From an uncultured Mucispirillum sp. (GTDB lineage Bacteria > Chrysiogenota > Deferribacteres > Deferribacterales > Mucispirillaceae): a stretch of DNA of 64,000 nucleotides. Location of the stretch: NCBI GenBank assembly GCA_944326705.1, contig CALVEY010000003.1:41768-105767 (forward strand), in the 5' to 3' direction. Positions 8,408 to 16,944 of this stretch are shown here, in pieces; the stretch's first letter is position 1, and each line of letters starts with the position of its first letter. Position numbers and translations under genes: made by a program. The notes under the pieces were generated by a model, which was given only the letters and a program-made list of their open reading frames with translations, ran no database searches and was not told where the DNA came from.

Positions 8408-10576
8408 TTAAGGTATTTTAGTCCATTTGCCATATATTGTGCCAGATGTATCTGTCCATCTACTTTTATTTGTAAATATATGGTCTGCTTTAAATCTGTA
8501 ATCTATTTCTCTTCCTGGTGCTGCTTCAAAATTTTTTGCCGTTACATAAAGCCCGCCCCAAGGCTTACTGTGGTCTAATGTTATTTCATAAGTAGGTATT
8601 GTGCCTGCTTCATTATTTGCTGATAAGGCAGCTTTACCGTTTACCATATTTTCTTCTGCCACATCTTCTGCCATATATGCAGGGATAGTTAACTTAGTTG
8701 CTTTTTTAAATATAGTATTATCTATACGAACTACTGGTGCAGAAGCATTATATTTTCTTATTTCTGTTATTTCTGCCTGCTGAGTTTTTAGATTATATTT
8801 TATATAAATATCAAAGTATACCACCTGAGTAAAAAGTGAGCCTTCTTCATAGTCACTCTGCACTGTTGTTTTAAAGTATACTTCATCAAGACTGCCACTG
8901 TATGTATTATTGCTGTATTGATACTGCAGCCTTACAGGGTTGCCGTTTAAAGTAATTATTTTATTATTTTTTGGCTGATTAACTGTAACATCATAGCACA
9001 ATAAATCTTTCTGTGTGCTGTCGGTACATTCCATTGGTGTATTTAATGGAATCTGAGCAATTGTTGCAATATGAATATTTTCATAAGGGGTTAAGCTTTT
9101 AGACCTGGCTTCAAGCATTATACTTGTTACAGGAATATTTGTTGCCAGTTTAAAATTTATACTGCCTTCTGCATCAACAGTTGTAGTATTATCCATTATA
9201 GGATTTTTATAGGCTTCATTTATTTCTTTTGATATTTTTTCCATAAATGCTCTGTATTTTGGTGCAAAAGAAATGCTGCTTATTTCTCCAAACCTTTCGC
9301 TGTATACAGGGTCAAGTGATGATGATAAACCACCTTCCCCCTCATATATAACTAATGCTCTGTTATCTAATACTGCATCTTTTATAGATTTTTGTAACTG
9401 CTCCACTTCCTGAGTATAATCTATATTAAAATATTCATTCTGCTGGTTAAGCCTTTCTGCAAATGTATATAAATCTGCCTGACCTAAATCATAAATAACA
9501 GCATTTTTACCTGATAAAAATATATTACTTCTTACTTTTACAGGGTTTTGGTTATAGTCACTTTCAAGCTTTGTAAAAAGATTATCTAAAGATAAAGATA
9601 CGGCTTCCATTTTACTTGTATCTATTGCATTAATATCTGCTGAAAGTATATTTTTTGTATTATTATCAACATTGTTGTAACTTCTGCTTATAAAAGAATC
9701 AAGCACTGCAGTATATGCTTTTTCTGCAGTGTAATCGCCTTTTGCAAGCTCTTTTATTAAATCTGCCACCTGCCAGGAAACAAATGGCTGGCTTGATTCT
9801 GAACCTACAAAATAATTTGTATATTTGCTTAAGGAATGAACCCATTCTGCATTACTCATAAGACATGATATCTGCACAATAATATCAAACTTAAAATCAG
9901 GGTTTTGCAGTTTCTGTCTTACAAGTTCCATAGCCTCAGCAATATCCTGTGGTTTTATGTCAGCAAGATAACCGTCACCGCCAATACCTAAAATAGAGCC
10001 GCCCCCATGGCTGAAAAAAACAAGTATATATCTATCTGACTGGTTTTCCTGAATAGATTTTACTAATAAATCAGATATAACTTCAGGTTTACCCATATCT
10101 ATACAGTTTTCAGTAATATTATCTTCAGGAAAATATGCCTTTGTATAGCATGATAAGCCTGCATTTTCTATTTCCTTTATACTGTTATTTGTAATCTGCC
10201 ACCTTTTTACATTGTTAAAATCAAGTATAGGGAAAGTTTTTTCCTGCTCGCTGTATTTTCCTTCGCTGTGGTCAATATGACCAGCACCTGTAATAAAAGA
10301 TACCTTTGTATTATTATCATTAACAACTTCTGCAGTGCTTAATGCCATATAATTTACAAAAGTAACGCCTTTTGCTTTTTCATCATCAATATTATCATAC
10401 ATATTGAAAAAAAGGCTGTCATCACCTTCTGAATTCATAGCAGGGAAATAACCAATAACTGTTACATTTTCAACTTTATCTGCAATTTCTGTATTATTAC
10501 TATTATCAGAAGAACATGATACTGTGATAAATGCACATAAAATAAGAAATAATTTAAAATAATATACTTTCTTCAT
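8408..10576 (-). CDS. Clostripain-family (C11) cysteine peptidase, lipoprotein
   Basis: 722 residues. The N-terminal signal peptide ends in a lipobox (FITVSC-SS), so the mature protein should be lipidated and sit outside the inner membrane. The catalytic His is in LVFFSHGGGSILG and the Cys in VQISCLMSNAEW, the order seen in C11 (clostripain-like) caspase-fold peptidases. The last ~250 residues look beta-rich and may be a substrate-binding or adhesive part. C11 members cleave after basic residues, but the target here is unknown. It stands alone, divergent from lnt. Confidence 0.85.
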   Translation of the reverse strand: MKKVYYFKLFLILCAFITVSCSSDNSNNTEIADKVENVTVIGYFPAMNSEGDDSLFFNMYDNIDDEKAKGVTFVNYMALSTAEVVNDNNTKVSFITGAGHIDHSEGKYSEQEKTFPILDFNNVKRWQITNNSIKEIENAGLSCYTKAYFPEDNITENCIDMGKPEVISDLLVKSIQENQSDRYILVFFSHGGGSILGIGGDGYLADIKPQDIAEAMELVRQKLQNPDFKFDIIVQISCLMSNAEWVHSLSKYTNYFVGSESSQPFVSWQVADLIKELAKGDYTAEKAYTAVLDSFISRSYNNVDNNTKNILSADINAIDTSKMEAVSLSLDNLFTKLESDYNQNPVKVRSNIFLSGKNAVIYDLGQADLYTFAERLNQQNEYFNIDYTQEVEQLQKSIKDAVLDNRALVIYEGEGGLSSSLDPVYSERFGEISSISFAPKYRAFMEKISKEINEAYKNPIMDNTTTVDAEGSINFKLATNIPVTSIMLEARSKSLTPYENIHIATIAQIPLNTPMECTDSTQKDLLCYDVTVNQPKNNKIITLNGNPVRLQYQYSNNTYSGSLDEVYFKTTVQSDYEEGSLFTQVVYFDIYIKYNLKTQQAEITEIRKYNASAPVVRIDNTIFKKATKLTIPAYMAEDVAEENMVNGKAALSANNEAGTIPTYEITLDHSKPWGGLYVTAKNFEAAPGREIDYRFKADHIFTNKSRWTDTSGTIYGKWTKIP

Positions 10577-10722
10577 ACTACATAACCTGTAAATATATAT
10601 TTTTGGTAATATATGATATTTTACATGTTTATGCCATAATTATTTTTAGTATGCTAAAATATTTCTTTTAAAATATGTTTTTTTGCTATATATAATTTTA
10701 TAAATTTTTAAAGGCTGATGAT

Positions 10723-12246
10723 ATGAATAAAGAATTAATGTATAATTTTATTAATAAGTGGTATGGGCAGGTGCTGCTTACTCTCTTATCTGCCCTGCTT
10801 TTAATATTATCTACTGCAGGCTTTGGTCTGTCTTTTACTGTATTTTTTGCGTTTATTCCACTTTTATTTGCATTAAATGCTGAAAAAAGCCGTCCAGTTA
10901 TTACAGGCTGGCTGTTAGGGTTTTTATACTGGGCAGTATGCCTTTCATGGATGATGATAACTTTTGGATATTTTGGCGGAGCGCCGCTTCCTGCTGCCTT
11001 TGGATTATTAATGTTTATAGCATTATCAGGCGGGTTTTTCTTTTTTGTGCCATTTACTTATGCAGCAGCTAAAATCAGCAAAAATCCAATTATATTATCA
11101 CTTATATTTGTTATGCTTGAAGCCATAAAAGGCAAAGTATTTTTTGGCGGCGTGCCTTGGCTTAACCTGGCACAATCTCAGTATCAAAATACATTAATAG
11201 TGCAGAATGTTTCAGTATTTGGCGAATACGGACTTTCTTTTATTATCATGCTTATAAACTTCTTTTTATATTACATTATAAAAGATTATAAAAATAAAAA
11301 AAAATATTACATGCTTGCATCTGCTGTTATCATTATGATACTTCCAGGAATATACAGAACGATAAACCCTGTACCGTATACTGATACAAAAAAAATAGCT
11401 GTTGTGCAGCCAGCATACAAACAGGAAATTAAGTGGGATAATAACTACAGAATACAAATAATTAACGAAGTAAACAGTCTTGTACTTAAAGCTTATAATG
11501 CTGATGTAGATATGATAGTGCTTCCAGAAAGCTCATACCCTGCAAAAGTGCTTGCTACTGATATGATAATGTCTGTTCTTAATAAAGTTTCAGAAAAAAC
11601 ACCTGTTATTTTTGGTGCTGACAGAAGAATGAATATAGATAATAAAAGCAGACTTTTTAATACTATGGTGCTGCTTGATAATAAATCACTTTCTTTTTAT
11701 GATAAACGCCACCTGACACCATTTGGCGAATATTTCCCATTTGAAAAACTGCTTGCCCCTGTAAAAGAATTTTTCTTCGGTCCTGGTGATATGTTCAGCC
11801 CTGGAGAAAAAGCAACTGTGCTTGCCTCATCTAAAACTGGAATATATGCAGGACCTGTAATATGTTTTGAAAGTGCATTTTCTTCACTTGCAGGCGAGCC
11901 TGTCCGAATGGGCGCTAATATGCTTGTAATTATATCTAATGATACATGGTTTGGTAAAAATCAGGGAAGAATACAGCATTTAGCAGTGGATACTATCCGC
12001 TCAGTAGAATATGGCAGAAGTGCAGTTAGAGCTACTCAGGACGGGATAAGTGCTTTTATTATGCCTGATGGAAAAATACCATTAAAAGAAGATAAACAGA
12101 TACCTGCAATATTAATATATGATGTGCCTGTTACAAATTTTATGACATTTTACAGCCTTGCAGGCAATATTTGGATTGCAATTCTTATACCTTTGCTTTA
12201 TTATCAAATGAAAAGAAAAAAGAAAAAGGATAATTTAAATGGATAA
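10723..12246 (+). CDS. lnt: Apolipoprotein N-acyltransferase
   Basis: 507 residues. About six N-terminal membrane helices precede a periplasmic CN-hydrolase domain with the catalytic Glu in LPESSYP, Lys in YDKRHLTPFGEY and Cys in GPVICFESAF; a final helix closes the protein. It adds the third acyl chain to lipoproteins, matching the lipoproteins encoded here (C11 peptidase, RlpA). It starts a plus-strand run with the next small gene and tatA, overlapping the former by eight bases. Confidence 0.95.
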   Translation: MNKELMYNFINKWYGQVLLTLLSALLLILSTAGFGLSFTVFFAFIPLLFALNAEKSRPVITGWLLGFLYWAVCLSWMMITFGYFGGAPLPAAFGLLMFIALSGGFFFFVPFTYAAAKISKNPIILSLIFVMLEAIKGKVFFGGVPWLNLAQSQYQNTLIVQNVSVFGEYGLSFIIMLINFFLYYIIKDYKNKKKYYMLASAVIIMILPGIYRTINPVPYTDTKKIAVVQPAYKQEIKWDNNYRIQIINEVNSLVLKAYNADVDMIVLPESSYPAKVLATDMIMSVLNKVSEKTPVIFGADRRMNIDNKSRLFNTMVLLDNKSLSFYDKRHLTPFGEYFPFEKLLAPVKEFFFGPGDMFSPGEKATVLASSKTGIYAGPVICFESAFSSLAGEPVRMGANMLVIISNDTWFGKNQGRIQHLAVDTIRSVEYGRSAVRATQDGISAFIMPDGKIPLKEDKQIPAILIYDVPVTNFMTFYSLAGNIWIAILIPLLYYQMKRKKKKDNLNG

Positions 12247-12451
12247 TCAATACATTCTTATAAGCCTGAATTACTTTGAAATATTAATTGTTGCATTAGT
12301 TTTATTATATGCTTTTTTATTTACTGAAAAAAAGTATTTTACTAAAATGATTTTTTCTGCTATTAATAAGTCAATACTCTGGCTTAGGGGTATTGTTAAA
12401 AATAAGAAATATAGTCAAGACACTAAGTCTGATGATATGGAGGAAAAATAA
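12239..12451 (+). CDS. Small single-span membrane protein, unknown
   Basis: 70 residues: a short N-terminus, one hydrophobic segment (roughly residues 12-28, FEILIVALVLLYAFLF), then a basic stretch and an acidic tail. I recognise no family. The gene is real by context: its ATG overlaps the lnt end by eight bases, and its stop shares a base with the tatA ATG (TAATG). Tight coupling to lnt and tatA suggests an envelope role, which is inference only. Confidence 0.7.
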   Translation: MDNQYILISLNYFEILIVALVLLYAFLFTEKKYFTKMIFSAINKSILWLRGIVKNKKYSQDTKSDDMEEK

Positions 12452-12681
12452 TGGGCAGCATAGGACCATGGCAGGTTGTTTTAATACTATTAGTTATAGT
12501 ATTACTTTTCGGAGCTAAAAAACTCCCACAAATAGGTAAAGGTATGGGCGAAGCTCTTAGAAATTTCAAAAAATCTGTTAATGATATTGACGATGCAACA
12601 GATATTACTCCTATTGCATCAAAAAGAACTGAAGATGTTTCTAAAACAGCAAACAGCTCTGAAGAGAAAAAAGATGCTTAG
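12451..12681 (+). CDS. tatA: Sec-independent translocase protein TatA
   Basis: 76 residues with the standard TatA form: a short periplasmic N-terminus, one membrane helix (VVLILLVIVLLF), the FGAKKLPQIGKGMGEALRNFKKS hinge and amphipathic helix, and a charged tail. It forms the pore for folded, twin-arginine proteins such as the DmsA-like enzyme encoded at 44155-46809. No tatB or tatC is in the window. Translation is coupled to the upstream small gene. Confidence 0.93.
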   Translation: MGSIGPWQVVLILLVIVLLFGAKKLPQIGKGMGEALRNFKKSVNDIDDATDITPIASKRTEDVSKTANSSEEKKDA

Positions 12682-12711
12682 TCTTGTTTAAACACAATAT
12701 ACTTTTGTATA

Positions 12712-12755
12712 ATAAAGGCTTGAAGTTTAATACTTAAAGCCTTTATGTGTTTTTT
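12712..12755 (+). terminator. Terminator after tatA
   Basis: ATAAAGGCTT and AAGCCTTTAT form a 10-base stem with a 15-base loop, followed by GTG and six T. It closes the lnt-tatA unit. It also argues that the ATG at 12745, inside the stem, is not the start of the next gene. Confidence 0.75.
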
Positions 12756-12762
12756 CATAAGT

Positions 12763-13557
12763 ATGAATAAAATCTATTTTGGCAAATATATTGAGCTTGA
12801 ATCCCCTTCAATTATCCATTTACTTAATCCACTTATCAAGCTGATTATTATATCTATTGCAGCGGCTCTTATATTCTATTTCGGCAGAAATATTTACTCT
12901 TATGCTGTGATGACTTTTATCTGGCTTATACTTATATTTCTATCAGGCAGAATATTTAAGCAGGCGTTTTCTGCAATTAAATCATTTAAAATGTTATATA
13001 TTTTTATTTTTGTAACAATGCTTTTTTTTGGTGAAAATGGCGGTTTTTCTATATATTTTACAGAGGAAGCTTTATTTACTGCATTATTATCTACTTATCA
13101 GTTTATGCTTATTGTGGCTTATTCCTGCCTGCTGACACTTACCACTTCACCATCTGAAATAGCAAAAACTTTATATATTTTTATAAAACCTTTTAAAATA
13201 TTTAAAGTAAATATAGAAAATACAGGGCTTTCTATGCTTATTGCCATAAGATTTATTCCACTGCTTTTTGAAGAAGCATCTAAAATTATTACTGCCCAAA
13301 AACTGCGCGGGCTTTGGATAGATAATAAGTCATTTAAATATAAAATTAAGTTTATTTTTAATATGGATTCATTTATTATCCCACTTTTTGTGCGTGTATT
13401 TCACTATGCAGAACAGCTTTCTATCACCGCTTTATATAGAAATAATATTGATAATGTATTAAAGCTTGATAAAATAAATACAAGAGATATATGTTTTCTT
13501 ATATGCTTTATTTTATTTACAGGTGCTTTTTATGCAGCAGCAGAATATTTATTATAA
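12763..13557 (+). CDS. EcfT/CbiQ-type transmembrane component of an ECF transporter
   Basis: 264 residues from ATG 12763 (MNKIYFGKYIELESPSIIHLLNPLIKL). There are five or six hydrophobic segments. The coupling-helix motif is seen in AQKLRGLW (Ala-x-x-x-Gly type); the second motif near VFHYAEQLSITALYRN is weaker. EcfT subunits link EcfA ATPases to a vitamin- or metal-binding S component, but neither is next to it here, so the substrate is unknown. An in-frame ATG at 12745 lies in the tatA terminator and is less likely. The 3' end overlaps truA by 26 bases. Confidence 0.75.
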   Translation: MNKIYFGKYIELESPSIIHLLNPLIKLIIISIAAALIFYFGRNIYSYAVMTFIWLILIFLSGRIFKQAFSAIKSFKMLYIFIFVTMLFFGENGGFSIYFTEEALFTALLSTYQFMLIVAYSCLLTLTTSPSEIAKTLYIFIKPFKIFKVNIENTGLSMLIAIRFIPLLFEEASKIITAQKLRGLWIDNKSFKYKIKFIFNMDSFIIPLFVRVFHYAEQLSITALYRNNIDNVLKLDKINTRDICFLICFILFTGAFYAAAEYLL

Positions 13558-14332
13558 AGCATGCCTTATATCCTACTGCGGCGATAATTATAATGGCTGG
13601 CAGCGTCAGAAAAATGCGGTAGGAGTGCAGAATATTATAGAAAATACACTTTCTAAGCTTTATGAAAATAAAATACTTATAGCAGGAAGCGGCAGAACAG
13701 ATACAGGCGTCCATGCCTTAGGACAGGTATTTAATTTTGCAGCAGAAAAGTATTTTGATAATAATACTCTAATGCGGGCTTTAAACAGCCTTTTACCAAA
13801 AGATATTGCTGTGCTTGAAATTGCAGATGTTACAAAAGAATTTCATTCAGGAAAATCTATAAAATCTAAAACTTATGAGTATAAAATAATAAATACCCCT
13901 ATCCATAATCCATTTATGATAAACCGTGCTTTATGGATAAGAAACTATATAGACAGGAAATATTTAGAAAATACCCTTTCATATTTCTGCGGCACTTATG
14001 ATTTTCAATCATTCTGCGTGAAAAAAACAAAGAAAGAAAATACTATCCGCACAGTTAATTATGTTAAATTAATATCTGATGATGAAAATATTTCTATACT
14101 TATTAATGCAAGCGGTTTTCTACATAATATGGTCAGAATAATTACAGGCACAGCTTTAAAAATAGTAAAAGATAACTTAAAGCCTGAAACTGTACTTAAT
14201 ATTATGGAGCAGAAAGACAGAAGAATGGCTGGACCTACTGCCCCAGCCTGCGCCCTTTACCAAAAGGAAGCAATTTATAATAATGATAATATACCAGGTC
14301 TTAAAGGGATTCCTGCAAAATATTTACTTTAA
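13532..14332 (+). CDS. truA: tRNA pseudouridine(38-40) synthase TruA
   Basis: 266 residues. YCGDNYNGWQRQ and the catalytic-Asp motif GSGRTDTGVHALGQV mark TruA, which makes pseudouridine in the anticodon arm. I chose ATG 13532 because AGGTG lies six bases upstream; an in-frame GTG at 13523 would add three residues. It overlaps the end of the ecfT-like gene and converges with the ROK kinase, sharing four bases at the stops. Confidence 0.93.
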   Translation: MQQQNIYYKACLISYCGDNYNGWQRQKNAVGVQNIIENTLSKLYENKILIAGSGRTDTGVHALGQVFNFAAEKYFDNNTLMRALNSLLPKDIAVLEIADVTKEFHSGKSIKSKTYEYKIINTPIHNPFMINRALWIRNYIDRKYLENTLSYFCGTYDFQSFCVKKTKKENTIRTVNYVKLISDDENISILINASGFLHNMVRIITGTALKIVKDNLKPETVLNIMEQKDRRMAGPTAPACALYQKEAIYNNDNIPGLKGIPAKYLL

Positions 14333-15210
14333 AGCCCAAAAAATAAGGCTGCTCCCCCTGCCATACCTGCCTGATTTTTTAGTGCAGCGCGCTCTATTTT
14401 TACCCTGCCCTTATATGCTGGGAAAATAATGTTATTAAATTCTTCTTCCATTGGCTGAATATAATATTCTGCAAGCTCAGAAAGTCCGCCCCCAAATTTT
14501 ATTTTTTCAGGGCAGAATAAAGCTGAAATATTTGCAAAAGCACCAGCCAGCAGTCTGCCATATTCTTTAAATGCTTCTAATGCGTGTATATCACCACTTG
14601 AAGCAAGCTCACCTAACTGAACAGGGTTAATCTCTTTTCCTGTAATATTTTTATATATTTCTTTTAAGCCGCCAGTAGAGCAGTATTCATCTAAACAGCC
14701 CCGCCTTCCACAGCCGCACTGCCTGCCGTGGAAATCTATAGAAAGATGACCTATCTCAAATAAAGTAATATTTGACTGTAAAAGCTTTCCATTTAATATT
14801 AATCCGCCGCCAAAACCTGAGCCTAATGTGCAGAACACCATATTTTTTACTGATTTTTTATCACCAAAAACATATTCGCCGTAAGCTGCTAAATTTGCAT
14901 CGTTTTCTGCCAATACTTTTATATTAAATATGCTTTCTAAATCTGTCCTTATATGTTTACCATTTAATATATTCAGGTTAGGGGCAAATATTTCATCTTT
15001 TTCTATATCATATCCCCCAGGAAGTGCCGCTGCAATACCTGCTGGTTTTTCATCTAATCCTGCCATAATGCTTTTTACTGTATCTATAAAACCAGAATAT
15101 GTTTCTTCTTTTAAAACTGTCCGTTTTTCTTCGCTGATATTGCCATTAATATCAACAAGCCCGCTTTTTATTGATGATGCACCTATATCTAATGATAATA
15201 CTTTGCCCAT
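14329..15210 (-). CDS. ROK-family sugar kinase (glucokinase-like)
   Basis: 293 residues from ATG 15208-15210 (MGKVLSLDIGASSIKSGLVD). It shows the ATP-binding phosphate loop at the N-terminus, ENDANLAAYGE with the catalytic Asp, GSGFGGGLI, and the zinc-binding ROK motif with CGCGRRGCLDEYCS. ROK kinases phosphorylate glucose or other hexoses, or act as regulators; no DNA-binding domain is present, so an enzyme is likely. The exact sugar cannot be told from sequence. It is divergent from the AlkD-like gene. Confidence 0.88.
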   Translation of the reverse strand: MGKVLSLDIGASSIKSGLVDINGNISEEKRTVLKEETYSGFIDTVKSIMAGLDEKPAGIAAALPGGYDIEKDEIFAPNLNILNGKHIRTDLESIFNIKVLAENDANLAAYGEYVFGDKKSVKNMVFCTLGSGFGGGLILNGKLLQSNITLFEIGHLSIDFHGRQCGCGRRGCLDEYCSTGGLKEIYKNITGKEINPVQLGELASSGDIHALEAFKEYGRLLAGAFANISALFCPEKIKFGGGLSELAEYYIQPMEEEFNNIIFPAYKGRVKIERAALKNQAGMAGGAALFFGL

Positions 15211-15275
15211 AATATTGACCTGCCCTCGTATTAAAACTATCATAATAATATTTTTTATGATATTATATTATAAAA

Positions 15276-16043
15276 ATGAACAAAACAAGTTTTTTTATGG
15301 AAAAAGCAGTAGAGCAGTATTGTAAAAATATAGAGCAGTTTATTTTAAATAACGCCGATGCAAAAAAAATAGCAAATATTAAAATATATCTTAAAAACCA
15401 GGCAGAAATCATATACGGAATACCTATGAAAAGGTTAAAGTCATTATTCTTAAAACATTTATCAGAATTTGACAACTTAGAAAGTGAATATATATACAGC
15501 CTTATAAATGAGCTTTTTATCTCAAAAGCATATGAAAAACAGATTATAGCCTGTATGCTTTTAGAAAGATACTATTATAAATTTCAGGAAGAAAATATTA
15601 TAAGGCTGATAAAAGATTATATTTTAAATGATATTATTATTAACTGGGCAATTGCTGACCAGGTATCAACTAACACATTTAGTAAATTTAATAATAAATC
15701 ATTTCTCCATGAATTCGCTTTAAGTGACCACTATCTTTTAAGGCGCTGCAGCGTAACAGTCTTTGCAGAAATGCCTTTAACAGATGAAGATATAAATATG
15801 CTTATAAATAACATCAGAGAGCTTTTTCAGGAAAAAAATGAATATGTTATGCGAGCAGCTGGCTGGGCATGCAGAAATATTTTAAACTATAATGAAAGCA
15901 GATATTTTCAGTTTATAGATGAAAGCAGTCACCTTATGCCAAGAATAATGCTTAGAAATGCCATAGAATTTTTAGATGAAGATATAAGAGTAAATATTTT
16001 AGTTTCATCAAAAGAAAAAAGGGACAGTATTAAGAATAAGTAA
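15276..16043 (+). CDS. AlkD-like DNA alkylation repair protein (HEAT-like repeats)
   Basis: 255 residues, almost entirely helical. The family signature region reads INWAIADQVSTN (usually NWDLVD), followed by repeats such as LLRRCSVTVFAEMP and VMRAAGWACRNIL. AlkD-type enzymes excise bulky or cationic alkylated bases without base flipping. The usual WD pair is altered to WA-I-AD, so catalytic ability is uncertain. A second ATG at 15297 is possible. It stands alone, with a repeat element downstream. Confidence 0.75.
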   Translation: MNKTSFFMEKAVEQYCKNIEQFILNNADAKKIANIKIYLKNQAEIIYGIPMKRLKSLFLKHLSEFDNLESEYIYSLINELFISKAYEKQIIACMLLERYYYKFQEENIIRLIKDYILNDIIINWAIADQVSTNTFSKFNNKSFLHEFALSDHYLLRRCSVTVFAEMPLTDEDINMLINNIRELFQEKNEYVMRAAGWACRNILNYNESRYFQFIDESSHLMPRIMLRNAIEFLDEDIRVNILVSSKEKRDSIKNK

Positions 16044-16132
16044 CTAAAATTTACCTGTAATCAGCTAATCATTTTTTAAATATATAAGCAAAGTAGCTGG
16101 CTGAATAATAAATTTCAATTTATATATTAATT

Positions 16133-16565
16133 CTGCTTTGCCCCCATTTTTTTGGAAGGATATTTAATTAATACATAATAATAAAGATAAAATGGATAAG
16201 AATTTAAAAAATAGCCTTTAAGCTTAATATATTATATGACCCCATTTCTGCTTTTAAGAGATACCCCAAGTTATTTCATTATCTTTGCGACTTAATTGTA
16301 TATGAGCAATTTTTTCGAAATGTTTTGCTGTCAGATTGTCTGAGCGTTAGCGAGTTGCTGCAGCAATGGAGAAAAAATTGTGAATGATTATGCAATTCGG
16401 AGCATAAGGAATGAAATAACAAAAATTTTGCTTTATGAGATTTGCGGCGGTAGTGATAGTGTAATATATTATGCAAATATAAATTATTAAAAATATAAAA
16501 CATCAATTTTATTGTAAAATAATTGCTTTTTATTAAAGTTTAAAAAAATGGGAGTAATGCAAAAA
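16133..16565. repeat. Dispersed intergenic repeat element, copy 1 (complete)
   Basis: The element is bounded by inverted copies of CCCCATTTTTTT (16142-16153, and 16542-16553 on the other strand with one mismatch). Inside are blocks shared with the sequence at the window end: TCTGAGCG-T/A-TAGCGAGTTGC at 16334-16358, GGAGCATAAG-x-AATGAAATAAC at 16399-16420, and TTTATGAGATTTGC at 16432-16445. The two copies lie in opposite orientation and have the same block order and spacing. No convincing gene is present. Size and ends suggest a MITE-like non-coding element, but no target duplication is clear. Confidence 0.7.
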
Positions 16566-16635
16566 CATATTAATTGATTATAATATATATTTGATTTCTA
16601 ATATTAACACTTAATTTATCAACAAGGATATTTTT

Positions 16636-16935
16636 ATGGATAAAAATTTTATAAACACTTATTTTAAAAAAAGCAATATCATTCTTTTTTATTTTACTTG
16701 CAGGTATTAATATTATATTTAATATATTGAAACAATACAGTATTGCAAATAATTTTTTACTATTTAGCATTTTTGCTCTGTATTCCTTTTGTTTGGATTA
16801 ATCATATTTAATCTTAAAGAAATTATCCAAAATAAAAACTATAAAAAAATTTATAGTATAGTATACACTTCTATATTTTTCATTATTATATTAATGATTA
16901 TAAATGATAATATAAATTATCAATATAGCAAATAA
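16636..16935 (+). pseudogene. Small multi-span membrane protein broken by two homopolymer frameshifts
   Basis: A ribosome-binding site (AAGGA) precedes ATG 16636. The first frame runs MDKNFINTYFKK and then needs one A removed from the A7 run at 16666-16672. The next frame encodes AISFFFILLAGINIIFNIL...FLLFSIFALYSF and needs one T added to the T4 run at 16787-16790. The third frame, FGLIIFNLKEIIQ...IFFIIILMII..., ends at TAA 16933-16935. The repaired product is about 99 residues with three hydrophobic segments. I do not recognise it. It lies between the repeat element and a converging kinase gene. Confidence 0.6.
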
Positions 16936-16944
16936 TACTAATCT

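Noticed and set aside
12745..12762. ATG at 12745 as start of the ecfT-like gene
   Set aside because: It lies in the stem of the tatA terminator; the protein begins naturally at MNKIYFGKY from 12763.
16279..16506. 75-residue open frame across the repeat element
   Set aside because: The frame is not preserved in the second copy of the repeat, so the conservation is at DNA or RNA level.
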